Assembly: GCA_947565865.1 (NCBI GenBank)
Contig: CANOHT010000003.1
Location: 62,001 to 126,000 of the forward strand
DNA length: 64,000 nucleotides
Reading direction: 5' to 3'
From: an uncultured Clostridia bacterium
GTDB lineage: Bacteria > Bacillota > Clostridia > Christensenellales > Aristaeellaceae
A program made the translations under genes and the position numbers. The first letter of the stretch is position 1, and every line of letters starts with the position of its first letter. Below, piece by piece: positions 43,879-52,496 of this stretch. The notes under the pieces are model-generated. The model was not told the origin of the DNA. It ran no database searches and saw nothing but the letters and a program-made list of their open reading frames with translations.

Positions 43879-44679
43879 ATGAAGCAGGTAAAGAAATCCC
43901 CCAGAGCCAAGAAGGGCCGCAAGGCCGGTATCATCGCCGCGGGTGCGGTGGTGATGATGTATTCCGCGCTGTTCCCGCTGTATCGCGTGGGCGATTATAT
44001 CCCATGCGCCCTCCTGGCTATTCTCATCGGCAAGGTGGTCAGCATCATGGGCGCGGGACTGGATGTCAGCACCCGCAACCGTGAGGACGCCGCCAAGGCC
44101 CGGCAGGTGGAGGAGCTTCCGCTCTCCGGCGACGAGGGCGCCGACGCCGTGATCGCCAGGGGCCAGGAAATGCTCCATCAGATCCGCGCCGAGAACGACG
44201 CCATTCTGGACGAGGCGCTCTCCGCCCAAATGGACGAGTTGGAACGGCTGTGTGTGCAGATTTTCACCACCGTGGCCGAAAAGCCCGCCAAGGCGCCGCA
44301 GATTCGCAAGTTCATGAATTACTACCTGCCCACGACCCTGAAAGTGCTGGGCAGCTACCGCATGATGGATCAGCGGGGCGTATCGGCGGAGGACATGGCC
44401 GCCGCCCGTTCCGAGGCCATCCGCGGCATGGGCATGGTGCTCACCGCCTGCCAGAAGCAGCTGGATAATCTTTATAAGGATACCATCCTGGACGTGTCCA
44501 CCGACATCGATGTGATGGAGCAGATGCTCAAGCGGGACGGCTACGCGGGCGAGTTCAGAGCCTCTTCGCCATCCGCCACTGCCGCCTCCGCTCAGATGAA
44601 AGCCACCAATCCCAAGGTGATCCCCGCCGAGGACGAGGACTTCGTGTCCTTCTACAGCCAGGATCGCCGCAAGCAATAA
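43879..44679 (+). CDS. XpaC-like (5-bromo-4-chloroindolyl phosphate hydrolysis family) protein
   Basis: 266 residues. Basic N-terminus, two membrane segments (GIIAAGAVVMMYSALFPLY and YIPCALLAILIGKVVSIMG), then a helical domain with VEELPLSGDEGADAVIARG and YYLPTTLKVLGSYRMMD, the core of the XpaC family. The name comes from an indirect phenotype; the real role is thought to be linked to TelA. The start follows GAGGAG. It heads the cassette, 26 bases before telA. Confidence 0.85.
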   Translation: MKQVKKSPRAKKGRKAGIIAAGAVVMMYSALFPLYRVGDYIPCALLAILIGKVVSIMGAGLDVSTRNREDAAKARQVEELPLSGDEGADAVIARGQEMLHQIRAENDAILDEALSAQMDELERLCVQIFTTVAEKPAKAPQIRKFMNYYLPTTLKVLGSYRMMDQRGVSAEDMAAARSEAIRGMGMVLTACQKQLDNLYKDTILDVSTDIDVMEQMLKRDGYAGEFRASSPSATAASAQMKATNPKVIPAEDEDFVSFYSQDRRKQ

Positions 44680-44705
44680 CAAATACCGCGAGGAGGATTT
44701 CCGCC

Positions 44706-45857
44706 ATGACTGAACAGCAGGCCCCGATGCTTTCCCTGACCCCCGAAGCCCCGCAGGCTGCCCCTGCCTCCGCCGACCGCTCCATCCAGGAGCAGCCCGC
44801 CCCCGCTCAGGCGCCCCGGCTGGATGACAGCCAGCTCACCCCCGCCGAGCGTCAGGCCATTGAGGTCTTTCTGAATAAGCTGGACATCGCCAATCCCGAC
44901 CATGTGCTGCTCTTCGGCGCCGACGCCCAGAAGAACATCGCTGATTTCTCCGACACCGCCCTGGAGGCCGTCCGCACCCAGGACACCGGCCCCGTGGGCG
45001 ACATGCTGGTCAACCTGGTGGGCGAATTGAAGGGCTTTGAGGATGACACGGAGGAGCCCCGGGGGCTGCGCAAGCTGTTCTCCTCCGCCGAGAGCCGCAT
45101 CACCAAGATGCAGGCCCGCTACGCCAAGGTCAGCGGCAACGTGGAGAACATCGCCAACTCCCTGGAGGATTACCAGGCGCAATTGCTCAAGGACGTGGCC
45201 ATGTTCGACCGCCTCTACGACAAGAACAGCGAGTACTTCCGCCAGCTGACGCTGTACATCATCGCCGGGGACGAAAAGCTTGCCCGCCTGCGGGAGGGCG
45301 AACTGCAGGAGCTGCGCCGCAGGGCCGAGCAATCCGGCGACGCCATGGACGCCCAGAAGGCCAACGACCTGGCCGCTCAGCTGGATCGCTTTGAAAAGAA
45401 GCTGCACGACCTCAAGCTGACCCGGCAGGTCTCCATGCAGATGGCCCCACAGATTCGTCTTTTGCAGAACAACGACAGCCTGCTGGTGGAGCGCATTCAA
45501 TCCACGCTGTCCAACACGCTGCCCCTGTGGAAGAGCCAGATGGTGCTGGCCCTGGGCCTCCACCACAGCCAGCAGGCCCTGAAGGCGCAGACCGCCGTGA
45601 CCGACATGACCAACGAGCTGCTGCGCAAAAACGCCGAGACCCTCAAAATGGGCACGGTGGAAACCGCCCGGGAGGCCGAGCGCGGCATCATCGACATTCA
45701 GACCCTTGTGCAGACCAACCAAAGCCTGATCGACACCATCGACGAGGTGATGGCGATCCAGCGCGACGGGCATCAGAAGCGCGTGGAGGCTGAAAGGGAG
45801 CTTTATCGCATGGAGGGTGAACTGAAGCAGAAGCTGCTGCAGACGCACATGAGCTGA
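44706..45857 (+). CDS. telA: toxic anion resistance protein TelA
   Basis: 383 residues. A proline- and alanine-rich N-terminal 45 residues, then an all-helical, coiled-coil-rich TelA domain: LRKLFSSAESRITKMQARY, VENIANSLEDYQAQLLKDV, LTLYIIAGDEKL, and SLVVERIQ-type helices ending in a long final coil. No membrane helix. TelA is associated with tellurite resistance and is found in Firmicutes with XpaC as here. The molecular function is not known. RBS GAGGAGG. Confidence 0.92.
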   Translation: MTEQQAPMLSLTPEAPQAAPASADRSIQEQPAPAQAPRLDDSQLTPAERQAIEVFLNKLDIANPDHVLLFGADAQKNIADFSDTALEAVRTQDTGPVGDMLVNLVGELKGFEDDTEEPRGLRKLFSSAESRITKMQARYAKVSGNVENIANSLEDYQAQLLKDVAMFDRLYDKNSEYFRQLTLYIIAGDEKLARLREGELQELRRRAEQSGDAMDAQKANDLAAQLDRFEKKLHDLKLTRQVSMQMAPQIRLLQNNDSLLVERIQSTLSNTLPLWKSQMVLALGLHHSQQALKAQTAVTDMTNELLRKNAETLKMGTVETAREAERGIIDIQTLVQTNQSLIDTIDEVMAIQRDGHQKRVEAERELYRMEGELKQKLLQTHMS

Positions 45858-45863
45858 CGCTCT

Positions 45864-45970
45864 CGTCAAAGTGGCAAAGCCACTTTGACGAAAAATGCCG
45901 AGGAATGTTTTTCTACGCAAAATTTCATTTTGCGTAGAAAAACTCCCCGCCCCGCCGGCAAAGCCGTCGG
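45864..45970. repeat. three consecutive hairpins after telA
   Basis: 45864-45890: 12-bp perfect stem CGTCAAAGTGGC with loop AAA. 45907-45943: 17-bp perfect stem GTTTTTCTACGCAAAAT with loop TTC. 45952-45970: 8-bp stem with one mismatch and loop AAA. The first is closely related to the hairpin at 3791-3818 (both have AAAGTGGC/GCCACTTT). Any of them could act as a terminator or processing signal between telA and the next gene. Confidence 0.85.
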
Positions 45971-46059
45971 ATACGAATTGAGTCTTGCAGACGGCAAGCA
46001 GCGTTGCTACCGTTATCTTCGCCATCGGGCGAACAAGCGACCTCAGGAGGACAACATCC

Positions 46060-46608
46060 ATGAAGAATACCCTGACCACCCTGGCCTGCGCGCTTGTGTG
46101 CGCGGCGCTGGTCATCGGGGGGATCTGCCACGGCGCGGTACGGGGCTGGAGCGCCGAGCAAGACAAGGTGCTGCACCCCGATCGCCAGGAAGGAACCGTC
46201 TACGCCTCGCTGTCGGAACGCGCCATGGACGCGGCCAATCTGTGCGTGGTGGCCGCCCGCCATCTTCCTGCCGATGACAGCCGCCTGACCGAGCTGCGGG
46301 AGCTTCGCGCCACGCTGGAAAACGAGCAGACGACCACCGCCCTGCTGGCTAAGGCGGATCAGCGGCTGACGGCCCTGGCCAATCAGCTGGCGGACGAGAT
46401 GCCCCGTCTGTCCACCGTGCAGCAAAGTCCCCGGGATCAGGTGTACATCAGTACGCTGACCCGCATCCTGGGCGAAGCCACCGATTCCGGCAACTCTTAC
46501 AGCACACAGGTTCGGGCCTTCAACCAGCGGCTCCGGTCCTCGCTGACGGGCAGGCTGGCCATCGCCTTGGGCGTAATGCCCCTGTCCGAGGAAGGAGGAC
46601 AGCCATGA
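46060..46608 (+). CDS. LemA-like membrane-anchored helical protein
   Basis: 182 residues from the ATG after CAGGAGG. An N-terminal membrane helix (LTTLACALVCAALVIGGI) is followed by a helical domain outside: VYASLSERAMDAANLCVVAA and VRAFNQRLRSSLTGRLAIAL. The latter resembles the YN...P...A segment of LemA proteins, and LemA genes usually precede TPM-domain genes as here. Similarity is weak, so the call is moderate. Its stop overlaps the next start (ATGA). Confidence 0.65.
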   Translation: MKNTLTTLACALVCAALVIGGICHGAVRGWSAEQDKVLHPDRQEGTVYASLSERAMDAANLCVVAARHLPADDSRLTELRELRATLENEQTTTALLAKADQRLTALANQLADEMPRLSTVQQSPRDQVYISTLTRILGEATDSGNSYSTQVRAFNQRLRSSLTGRLAIALGVMPLSEEGGQP

Positions 46609-47417
46609 TGCGCCGTTTTCTCAAAGGGCTGGCGATAGCGGTCACCGCCCTGACCCTGGCTTTCACCGCGGTTTTCTTCGCGCTGTGGAGCACCGCCCTG
46701 GCCGAGCCCCGCTATCCCGCCCTTCACACCGACAGCACCATTGCCGATGCCGCCGCCGTCCTCTCCCGGGAGACCGTGAACGATCTGGCGGAAGCCATCG
46801 ACATCATTGAGGATGAGACCGACGTTTACCTGCATGTCGCCACCGTCGATTTTCTGGACGGCGCCAGCCTGCAGCGCTATGGCGAGGGCCTTCGGGAGCA
46901 TTGGAATCTGGGCGATGACGACCTGCTCCTGCTGCTGTGCGTGGGCGAGGACAAATTCGGCCTCTTCGGCGGGCGCGACGTGAACCGCCGCCTCCCCAGC
47001 GGCATCCAGCAGCGGCTGCTCAGTGCCAGCCTGGAGGAATCCTTTCTCCGCCAGGATTATGACGGCGCTATCAGCGCCTTCATCCCCGCCCTTTCCCAGG
47101 AGATCGCCAGGGCCTGGGGAGAGGACATCGACCTGTCCGGCCTTTTCGGCGCCGCCGCCAAGCCCCTTGATATGGCTGACTGGCTGACCCGCAGGGTCGA
47201 AACCGAGAAGCGGGTAGAACGCCAAATCGTGAAACTGCAGGATGACGAATCCGGCATCAGCCTGGGTAAGGCCCTGCTGACCATCTTCCTGCTGATGGTG
47301 ATCTTCGGCAACAGCGGCAAGCGGCGCAACCGCCGAGGCTGCGGCTGCGGCTGCATGCCCTTCAGCTCCCTCCTGGCAGGTATCGGCCTTTGGAACCTTT
47401 GGGGTAAAAAGCGATAA
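46605..47417 (+). CDS. TPM-domain membrane protein
   Basis: 270 residues. N-terminal membrane helix, then the TPM domain (YPALHTDSTIADAAAVLSRE, ETDVYLHVATVDFLDG, DDLLLLLCVGEDKFGLFGG) to about residue 180, a second membrane helix near 225-240 (KALLTIFLLMVIFG) and a C-terminal CGCGCM cluster followed by a hydrophobic end. TPM proteins with LemA are widespread; phosphatase and membrane-protein-repair roles have been proposed. Last gene of the cassette, before a terminator-like hairpin. Confidence 0.85.
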   Translation: MMRRFLKGLAIAVTALTLAFTAVFFALWSTALAEPRYPALHTDSTIADAAAVLSRETVNDLAEAIDIIEDETDVYLHVATVDFLDGASLQRYGEGLREHWNLGDDDLLLLLCVGEDKFGLFGGRDVNRRLPSGIQQRLLSASLEESFLRQDYDGAISAFIPALSQEIARAWGEDIDLSGLFGAAAKPLDMADWLTRRVETEKRVERQIVKLQDDESGISLGKALLTIFLLMVIFGNSGKRRNRRGCGCGCMPFSSLLAGIGLWNLWGKKR

Positions 47418-47424
47418 TTCTCCC

Positions 47425-47600
47425 CTCCCGGCAGACACCGCTATGTCCGCCGGGAGCTTTGTGTCCAACGAAAGAGGCGGCAGGCGTTTCGCTCGCCTGG
47501 GGCGTCAGCAGGCGGCGTCGCCTTGGGAGAATCTGCACGACCGCACCGATCAAGCGGCATGGCCGTTATGCCGGCCGCTCAGCCTTGCAAGGAGGCTTTT
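47425..47600. repeat. terminator and further hairpins after the TelA cassette
   Basis: 47425-47456 forms CTCCCGGC...GCCGGGAG with one mismatch, followed by CTTTGTG, and is the probable terminator of the cassette. Further inverted repeats follow: 47481-47499 (CAGGCG / CGCCTG), 47556-47572 (GGCAT / ATGCC), 47582-47598 (AGCCT / AGGCT). The rest of the 314-base gap before coaE holds no gene; the coaE frame is open through it but lacks a start site. Confidence 0.6.
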
Positions 47601-47731
47601 ACCAACGAAAAGGACGGGGATCGCCAGGCGGAGCGCTTGCCGGGCCCTGCAATTCCCCAAAACCCGGGAAACAGTCCGGGCAGGCTTTTCGCTTGCTGAT
47701 TCGTCTATTGTTAAGAAAGGGAGTGTCTGCC

Positions 47732-48415
47732 ATGCGCGTTATCGGCCTGACGGGCGGCATCGCCTGCGGCAAGAGCAACGTCAGCGAAACCCTGCGGACG
47801 CTGGGGGCCTTCATCATTGACGGCGACGCCATCGCCCGCCAGCTTACCCTCCCCGGCGGCATGGCGCTCGCGGCGCTGCGGGAAGCCTTTGGCGACGGCG
47901 TCTTTGCCGCCGACGGCAGCCTGAACCGTCGGGCGCTGGGCGCGCGCGTTTTCGCGGACCGCCAGGCCCGGGCGACGCTGGACGGCATCATGCAGCCGAT
48001 GATCCGCCAGGAGATTCAGCGCCTGATGGCCCAGGCCCGGACGCTGGGCGCGGCCGTGTGTGTGCTGGACATGCCCCTTCTCTACGAGACCGGCCTGGAG
48101 CAGTGGTGCGACCGGGTCTGGTGCGTCGCCCTGCCCAGGGAGACGCAGCTGCGGCGGCTGATGGCCCGGGACAATTTATCCCGCCCGGAAGCCGAGGCCC
48201 GCGTGAACAGCCAGCTTCCCGCCGCGGAAAAGGCGGCCCGGGCGCAAGTGGTCATTGACACCAGCGGCACAATCGGCTACACTAAAGCCATGATCCCCCC
48301 GCTGTACGCTGAGGAAGTCAGGCTGGCTTCATCCCCTGACGAAGGAGGCCCCCATGGAGAATCCCAATCCGACCATCCAGCGCCGAAGGCGCTCCGACCG
48401 ATACAGAACCCCTGA
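47732..48415 (+). CDS. coaE: dephospho-CoA kinase
   Basis: Last step of CoA synthesis. 227 residues from ATG 47732 (after AAAGGGAG). P-loop LTGGIACGKSNVSE near residues 6-19, IIDGDAIARQL with the catalytic Asp, and LDMPLLYETGLE. The C-terminal 20 residues or so (DEGGPHGESQSDHPAPKALR) run past the usual end and are read in the same DNA as the start of the next gene, a 62-base overlap. The extra tail is probably without function. Confidence 0.93.
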   Translation: MRVIGLTGGIACGKSNVSETLRTLGAFIIDGDAIARQLTLPGGMALAALREAFGDGVFAADGSLNRRALGARVFADRQARATLDGIMQPMIRQEIQRLMAQARTLGAAVCVLDMPLLYETGLEQWCDRVWCVALPRETQLRRLMARDNLSRPEAEARVNSQLPAAEKAARAQVVIDTSGTIGYTKAMIPPLYAEEVRLASSPDEGGPHGESQSDHPAPKALRPIQNP

Positions 48416-49286
48416 CGGACAGGCGCTCCCGCCATCCGCCCCCGTTCCGCGTCCGATGTCTCCTTCCCCGGAGGCATCCGTACCCCGCTCCGCGACTCCG
48501 CCTCCCGCGCCTTTTCCCGGCGGCCGTGCGGACGCGCCGCCCGTTATGGAGCGCGCCTATCGCAAGGGCGCTCCCCGGGCCGCCGAAAAGCCGGGCTATC
48601 GGATGCCCTGGCAATTGACGGCCGCCATGACGGGACTTTTCCTGTTGATCCTAGCCCTGATCGCCGCCCAGAACCTGATGGCCGCCTACCTGTCCACCCG
48701 TCAGGCCGAGCGGGAGGCCGCCTATCAGAAGATTGTGGACGGCCATCCCGTCTACTTTACCGACCTGATCGCGCAGTATGCCGCCGAGTACAATCTTCAG
48801 CCCGGCTTCATGACCGCCATCATCCTGAACGAAAGCTCCTTCCGCACAGACGCGGAATCCGGCGTGGGCGCCCGGGGGCTCATGCAGCTGATGCCCGACA
48901 CGGCCCAGTGGATCGCCGGGAAGCTGGATGTCAGCGGCTACAGCTTTGACCGCATGTATGACGCGGAAAGCAACATCCGCTTCGGCGCGTGGTATCTCAA
49001 CTACCTGTCAAAGCTGTTCCGGGGCGATCCCGTGGCGGTGGCCTGCGCCTACCACGCTGGCCAGAGCACCGTGGCCTCCTGGCTGTCAGACAGGAGCATC
49101 TCCCCCGACGGCGTTTCCCTGCCCATCGAGAACCTGCCCGACGGCCCGACCAAAACCTACGCTGGGAGAGTGACGAGAGATTATGGCATTTATGACGCGC
49201 TTATTTACCAGGTCTTCAATCCGTCCGCGCCGCTGGACGGCGCTGCTGACGGCGCTGCTCCTGCTGACGGCGGCTCTGCCCGCTGA
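48354..49286 (+). CDS. membrane-anchored lytic transglycosylase (SLT family)
   Basis: 310 residues. A basic, proline-rich cytoplasmic N-terminus of about 85 residues, one membrane helix (LTAAMTGLFLLILALIAA), then the SLT domain: FMTAIILNESSF with the catalytic Glu, GARGLMQLMPDTAQWIA, AWYLNYL and ACAYHAGQSTVASWL. It cleaves peptidoglycan with formation of anhydro-muramic ends. The ATG follows AAGGAGG inside the end of coaE. Its own 3' end overlaps the next gene by 104 bases. Confidence 0.92.
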   Translation: MENPNPTIQRRRRSDRYRTPDGQALPPSAPVPRPMSPSPEASVPRSATPPPAPFPGGRADAPPVMERAYRKGAPRAAEKPGYRMPWQLTAAMTGLFLLILALIAAQNLMAAYLSTRQAEREAAYQKIVDGHPVYFTDLIAQYAAEYNLQPGFMTAIILNESSFRTDAESGVGARGLMQLMPDTAQWIAGKLDVSGYSFDRMYDAESNIRFGAWYLNYLSKLFRGDPVAVACAYHAGQSTVASWLSDRSISPDGVSLPIENLPDGPTKTYAGRVTRDYGIYDALIYQVFNPSAPLDGAADGAAPADGGSAR

Positions 49287-50781
49287 GGCCACCAATGTGG
49301 AGGACAGCCTGGTGCTGGGCATTCAGTCCGTCAAGACCACCGCCCTGCGCCCCCTGGAGCCGCTGGAGAGGGACATGGTCAGCGTTTACGACCTGCTCTA
49401 CGACAGTCTCATCACCATCGACGATAACTACCTGCCCCAGCCCGGCCTGTGCGAAAGCTGGGAGCAGGGCAACAACGGCAAGACCTGGACCTTCCACCTG
49501 CGCAGCGGCGTCACCTTCTCCGACGGCACACCACTGACGGCCCAGGACGTGGTGGCCACGGCCCAGCACATCCTGGATCGTGCCAACGACGAGGGCGCTC
49601 AGGACAAGGGCTACTACGCCAACCTGAATTACTTTGTGGATAAAATCACCGCCACCAACGACACCACCGTGACCATCCGGGCCAAGCGCTCCTATTGGGG
49701 GCTGCTCTACGCCCTGACTTTTCCCATCCTTCCCGCGGCCTATGTGACGGCGGATAATCCTCCCGGCACCGGCGCCTATGTGGTTTCCACCTTCGAGCCG
49801 TCCAACTACCTATGGCTTCAGGCCAACGCCAACTGGTGGCAGAACCTGCCCCAGGTGCGGGAGATTATGATCATCTGCCACAACACCCCCGGCGCCGTCA
49901 TCGAAAGCTATGAATACGCCCGGGTGGACGCCATCTTCACCCGTTCCGTGTCCGCCGCCCAGTACCGCAGCGGCACCACCGCGGTCTCCATGGACTACCG
50001 CACCAATCAGCTGGAGACCCTGCTGATGAACCATTCCGCCAGCAAGCTCAGCTCCATCAACGTACGCAAGGCCATCCGCTACGCCATCGACGTGGACAAA
50101 ATCGCCGCCACGGTCTATATGGGCATGGTCAAGCGCACCGATACCCCGGCCATTCCCGGCTCGTGGATGTACAACAACAACCTGGGCGCTTACTTTGTCA
50201 CCGACCCGGACGCCGCCCGCGCCCTGCTCAGCGAGGACGGCTGGTATGACAGCAACGAGGACGGTATCCTGGACCGCGTGGACGGAAAGGGAGAGCTGGA
50301 GAAGCTGTCCCTGCGCCTGGATGTCTACGAGGAGCCGGACAACAACGTCCGGGTGGAAGCCGCCAATCAGATCGCCGAAGCCCTGGCAGCAGTGGGGATC
50401 GAATGCACCGTGTCGGTGCGCACCATGGCGGATATGGAAAGGCGTTTGAAGGCGGGCAACTTCGACCTGGCCCTGAGCTCCTTCGCCATGGACGTTTGCC
50501 CGGATTTCGGCTTTCTGCTGATGAAAAACAACACCGGCAATTACGGCCGCTACAATTCCAACGACATGGACGCGCTGTGCAAGGAGCTGCGCAGCAAGAC
50601 CGATCAGGCCAGCTTTGCGGATACGCTGTACAAAATCCAGACCAAGTTCGCTGAGGACTGTCCCTTTATGTGCCTGTATTACCGCGCCGGAACGGTGCTG
50701 ACCCGCCGGATGTACACCACCGTCAGGGACGTGCGGGAGCTGGAATTGCTCCGCGGCATCGACAGCTTCCGCAGCAACTGA
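49183..50781 (+). CDS. peptide-type ABC substrate-binding protein (family 5), orphan
   Basis: 532 residues. Signal sequence (RRWTALLTALLLLTAALPAEA) with a likely signal peptidase I site, no lipobox Cys. Mature part has the family-5 pattern VSVYDLLYDSLITIDDNYLPQ, LRSGVTFSDGTPLTAQDVVAT, and INVRKAIRYAIDVDKIA. No permease or ATPase gene is near. It starts within the last 104 bases of the transglycosylase gene. Possible role: capture of wall-derived or other peptides; inferred only from context. Confidence 0.88.
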   Translation: MAFMTRLFTRSSIRPRRWTALLTALLLLTAALPAEATNVEDSLVLGIQSVKTTALRPLEPLERDMVSVYDLLYDSLITIDDNYLPQPGLCESWEQGNNGKTWTFHLRSGVTFSDGTPLTAQDVVATAQHILDRANDEGAQDKGYYANLNYFVDKITATNDTTVTIRAKRSYWGLLYALTFPILPAAYVTADNPPGTGAYVVSTFEPSNYLWLQANANWWQNLPQVREIMIICHNTPGAVIESYEYARVDAIFTRSVSAAQYRSGTTAVSMDYRTNQLETLLMNHSASKLSSINVRKAIRYAIDVDKIAATVYMGMVKRTDTPAIPGSWMYNNNLGAYFVTDPDAARALLSEDGWYDSNEDGILDRVDGKGELEKLSLRLDVYEEPDNNVRVEAANQIAEALAAVGIECTVSVRTMADMERRLKAGNFDLALSSFAMDVCPDFGFLLMKNNTGNYGRYNSNDMDALCKELRSKTDQASFADTLYKIQTKFAEDCPFMCLYYRAGTVLTRRMYTTVRDVRELELLRGIDSFRSN

Positions 50782-50816
50782 TCCCCACCGACACCAATGA
50801 CAAAGGAGACACGCGC

Positions 50817-51758
50817 ATGGACTGGGTAGAACTGACCATTCACACCACCACCCTGGGAGCGGACATCGTATCTGAGGCCCTGATGCGGCAGGGGGCCACA
50901 GGCACCATGGTGGAGGACCGCGCCGACATTCCCGACCCCGACAAGCCCAACGGCATCTGGGAGATCATTGACCCCAAACTCCTCGATGCCATGCCCGAGG
51001 ACGTGCTGGTACATGCCTGGTTTGAGCCTGACGCCGCCTTTGCCGACCGCGCGCGGGCGCTTCGCCTTCATCTGGATGAGCTGAAGGCCTGCGGCATGGA
51101 CGTGGGCTCCCTGACCATGACCGCGGCGGATGTCCGGGACGAGGACTGGTCGGAGGTCTGGAAGCAGTTTTACAAGCCCTTCCGCGCCGGCAAAAGCCTG
51201 GTGGTGAAGCCCACGTGGGAGCATTACGAGGCTCAGCCCGGCGACCGGGTCATCGAGATCGATCCCGGCATGGCCTTCGGCAGCGGCACCCACGAGACCA
51301 CCGGCATGTGCATGGAACTGCTGGAGGAGGCCCTGCGCGGCGGCGAGCGGGTCATCGATGTGGGCACGGGCAGCGGCATTCTGGCCATCGGCGCGGCGCT
51401 GCTGGGCGCCAAGGACGTCACAGCCATCGACATTGACCCCACGGCGGTGAAGGTCGCCCGGGAAAACATCGCCCACAACGGCCTGGAGGATCGCGTCACA
51501 GCCATGGAGGGCAATCTGCTGGACAAGCTGGACATCACCTGCGACCTGTGCGTGGCCAATATCATCGCGGACGTGATCTGCATGTTTGCCCAGCCGCTGA
51601 ACAGCCATATCGTCCCAGGCGGCCTGTTCATCTGCTCCGGCATCATCAAGGAGCGGGAGCAGGATGTGGCGGACGCGCTGACCGCCGCTAACTATACCAT
51701 CCTCAAAATCTGCCGCAAGGGCGAATGGGTCGCCATGCTTTCCAGGAGGCACGGCTGA
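50817..51758 (+). CDS. prmA: ribosomal protein L11 methyltransferase
   Basis: Trimethylates lysines and the N-terminus of L11. 313 residues. N-terminal substrate domain (MDWVELTIHTTTLGADIVSE), then the SAM fold: MAFGSGTHETTGMCMELLEE, VIDVGTGSGILAIGA, IDIDPTAVKVARENI and NIIADVI. RBS AAAGGAG. Heads the canonical prmA-rsmE-mtaB-HIT-rpsU order of Firmicutes. Confidence 0.95.
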   Translation: MDWVELTIHTTTLGADIVSEALMRQGATGTMVEDRADIPDPDKPNGIWEIIDPKLLDAMPEDVLVHAWFEPDAAFADRARALRLHLDELKACGMDVGSLTMTAADVRDEDWSEVWKQFYKPFRAGKSLVVKPTWEHYEAQPGDRVIEIDPGMAFGSGTHETTGMCMELLEEALRGGERVIDVGTGSGILAIGAALLGAKDVTAIDIDPTAVKVARENIAHNGLEDRVTAMEGNLLDKLDITCDLCVANIIADVICMFAQPLNSHIVPGGLFICSGIIKEREQDVADALTAANYTILKICRKGEWVAMLSRRHG

Positions 51759-52489
51759 TGCGTCGCTTTTACGCTCAAGGCTCCGCCGAAAACGGCGTTG
51801 TCCGGCTGGCGGAGGAGGATGCCCGCCATGCCAGCCGCGTCCTGCGGATGAAGCCCGGCGACATGGCCGAGGTCTTCCTGGACGAGCGGCGCTATCATGC
51901 GGAGATCCTGCGTATGGACGCCGCGGATGTGCTGCTGACCCTTGGGGAGGAGCTTCCCTCCACCGAGGCCCGCTTGCGCGTCACCCTGTTTCAGGGCCTG
52001 CCCAAGGCCGACAAGATGGAGCTCGTGCTGCAAAAGGCCGTGGAGCTGGGCGCGGAAGCCGTTGTCCCTGTGGCTATGAGCCGCTGCGTGGTTCAGTTAG
52101 ACGCCAAGGACGGACGAAAAAAGCAGGAGCGCTGGCAAAAGATTGCCCGGGAGGCTTGCAAGCAATCAGGCCGATGCAGACAAACCGCCGTCAGCGAGCC
52201 AGTGTCCTTCGCCCAGCTGGTAAAGGCGCTGCCCGGCTTTGACGCCGCCATCGTCCCTTGGGAGGACGCGCGAAATCACAGCCTCTCCGCCTTCCGCCGG
52301 GAGCATGAGGACGTCCGCAGCCTGGCCGTCGTCATCGGCCCCGAGGGCGGCATCGACCCAACGGAGATTGACCAATTGCGGGAGGCAGGCTGCCTCCCCG
52401 TGACCCTGGGGCCGCGCATCCTCCGCACCGAAACCGCCGGTCTATGCGCCCTGAGCGCCCTGTTTTGTCTCTATGGCGATATGGAGTGA
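51758..52489 (+). CDS. rsmE: 16S rRNA m3U1498 methyltransferase
   Basis: SPOUT-class enzyme methylating U1498 of 16S rRNA. 243 residues. N-terminal PUA-like part (RRFYAQGSAENGVVRL, HASRVLRMKPGD), then the knot: VVIGPEGGIDPTEIDQLREAG and LGPRILRTETAGLCALSAL. The start ATG overlaps the prmA stop (TGATG), so the two are translationally coupled. Confidence 0.95.
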   Translation: MRRFYAQGSAENGVVRLAEEDARHASRVLRMKPGDMAEVFLDERRYHAEILRMDAADVLLTLGEELPSTEARLRVTLFQGLPKADKMELVLQKAVELGAEAVVPVAMSRCVVQLDAKDGRKKQERWQKIAREACKQSGRCRQTAVSEPVSFAQLVKALPGFDAAIVPWEDARNHSLSAFRREHEDVRSLAVVIGPEGGIDPTEIDQLREAGCLPVTLGPRILRTETAGLCALSALFCLYGDME

Positions 52490-52496
52490 AGCACCG

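Noticed and set aside
47459..47731. N-terminal extension of coaE
   Set aside because: The added part reads through hairpins and lacks a start site; the P-loop belongs at the N-terminus, as with ATG 47732.
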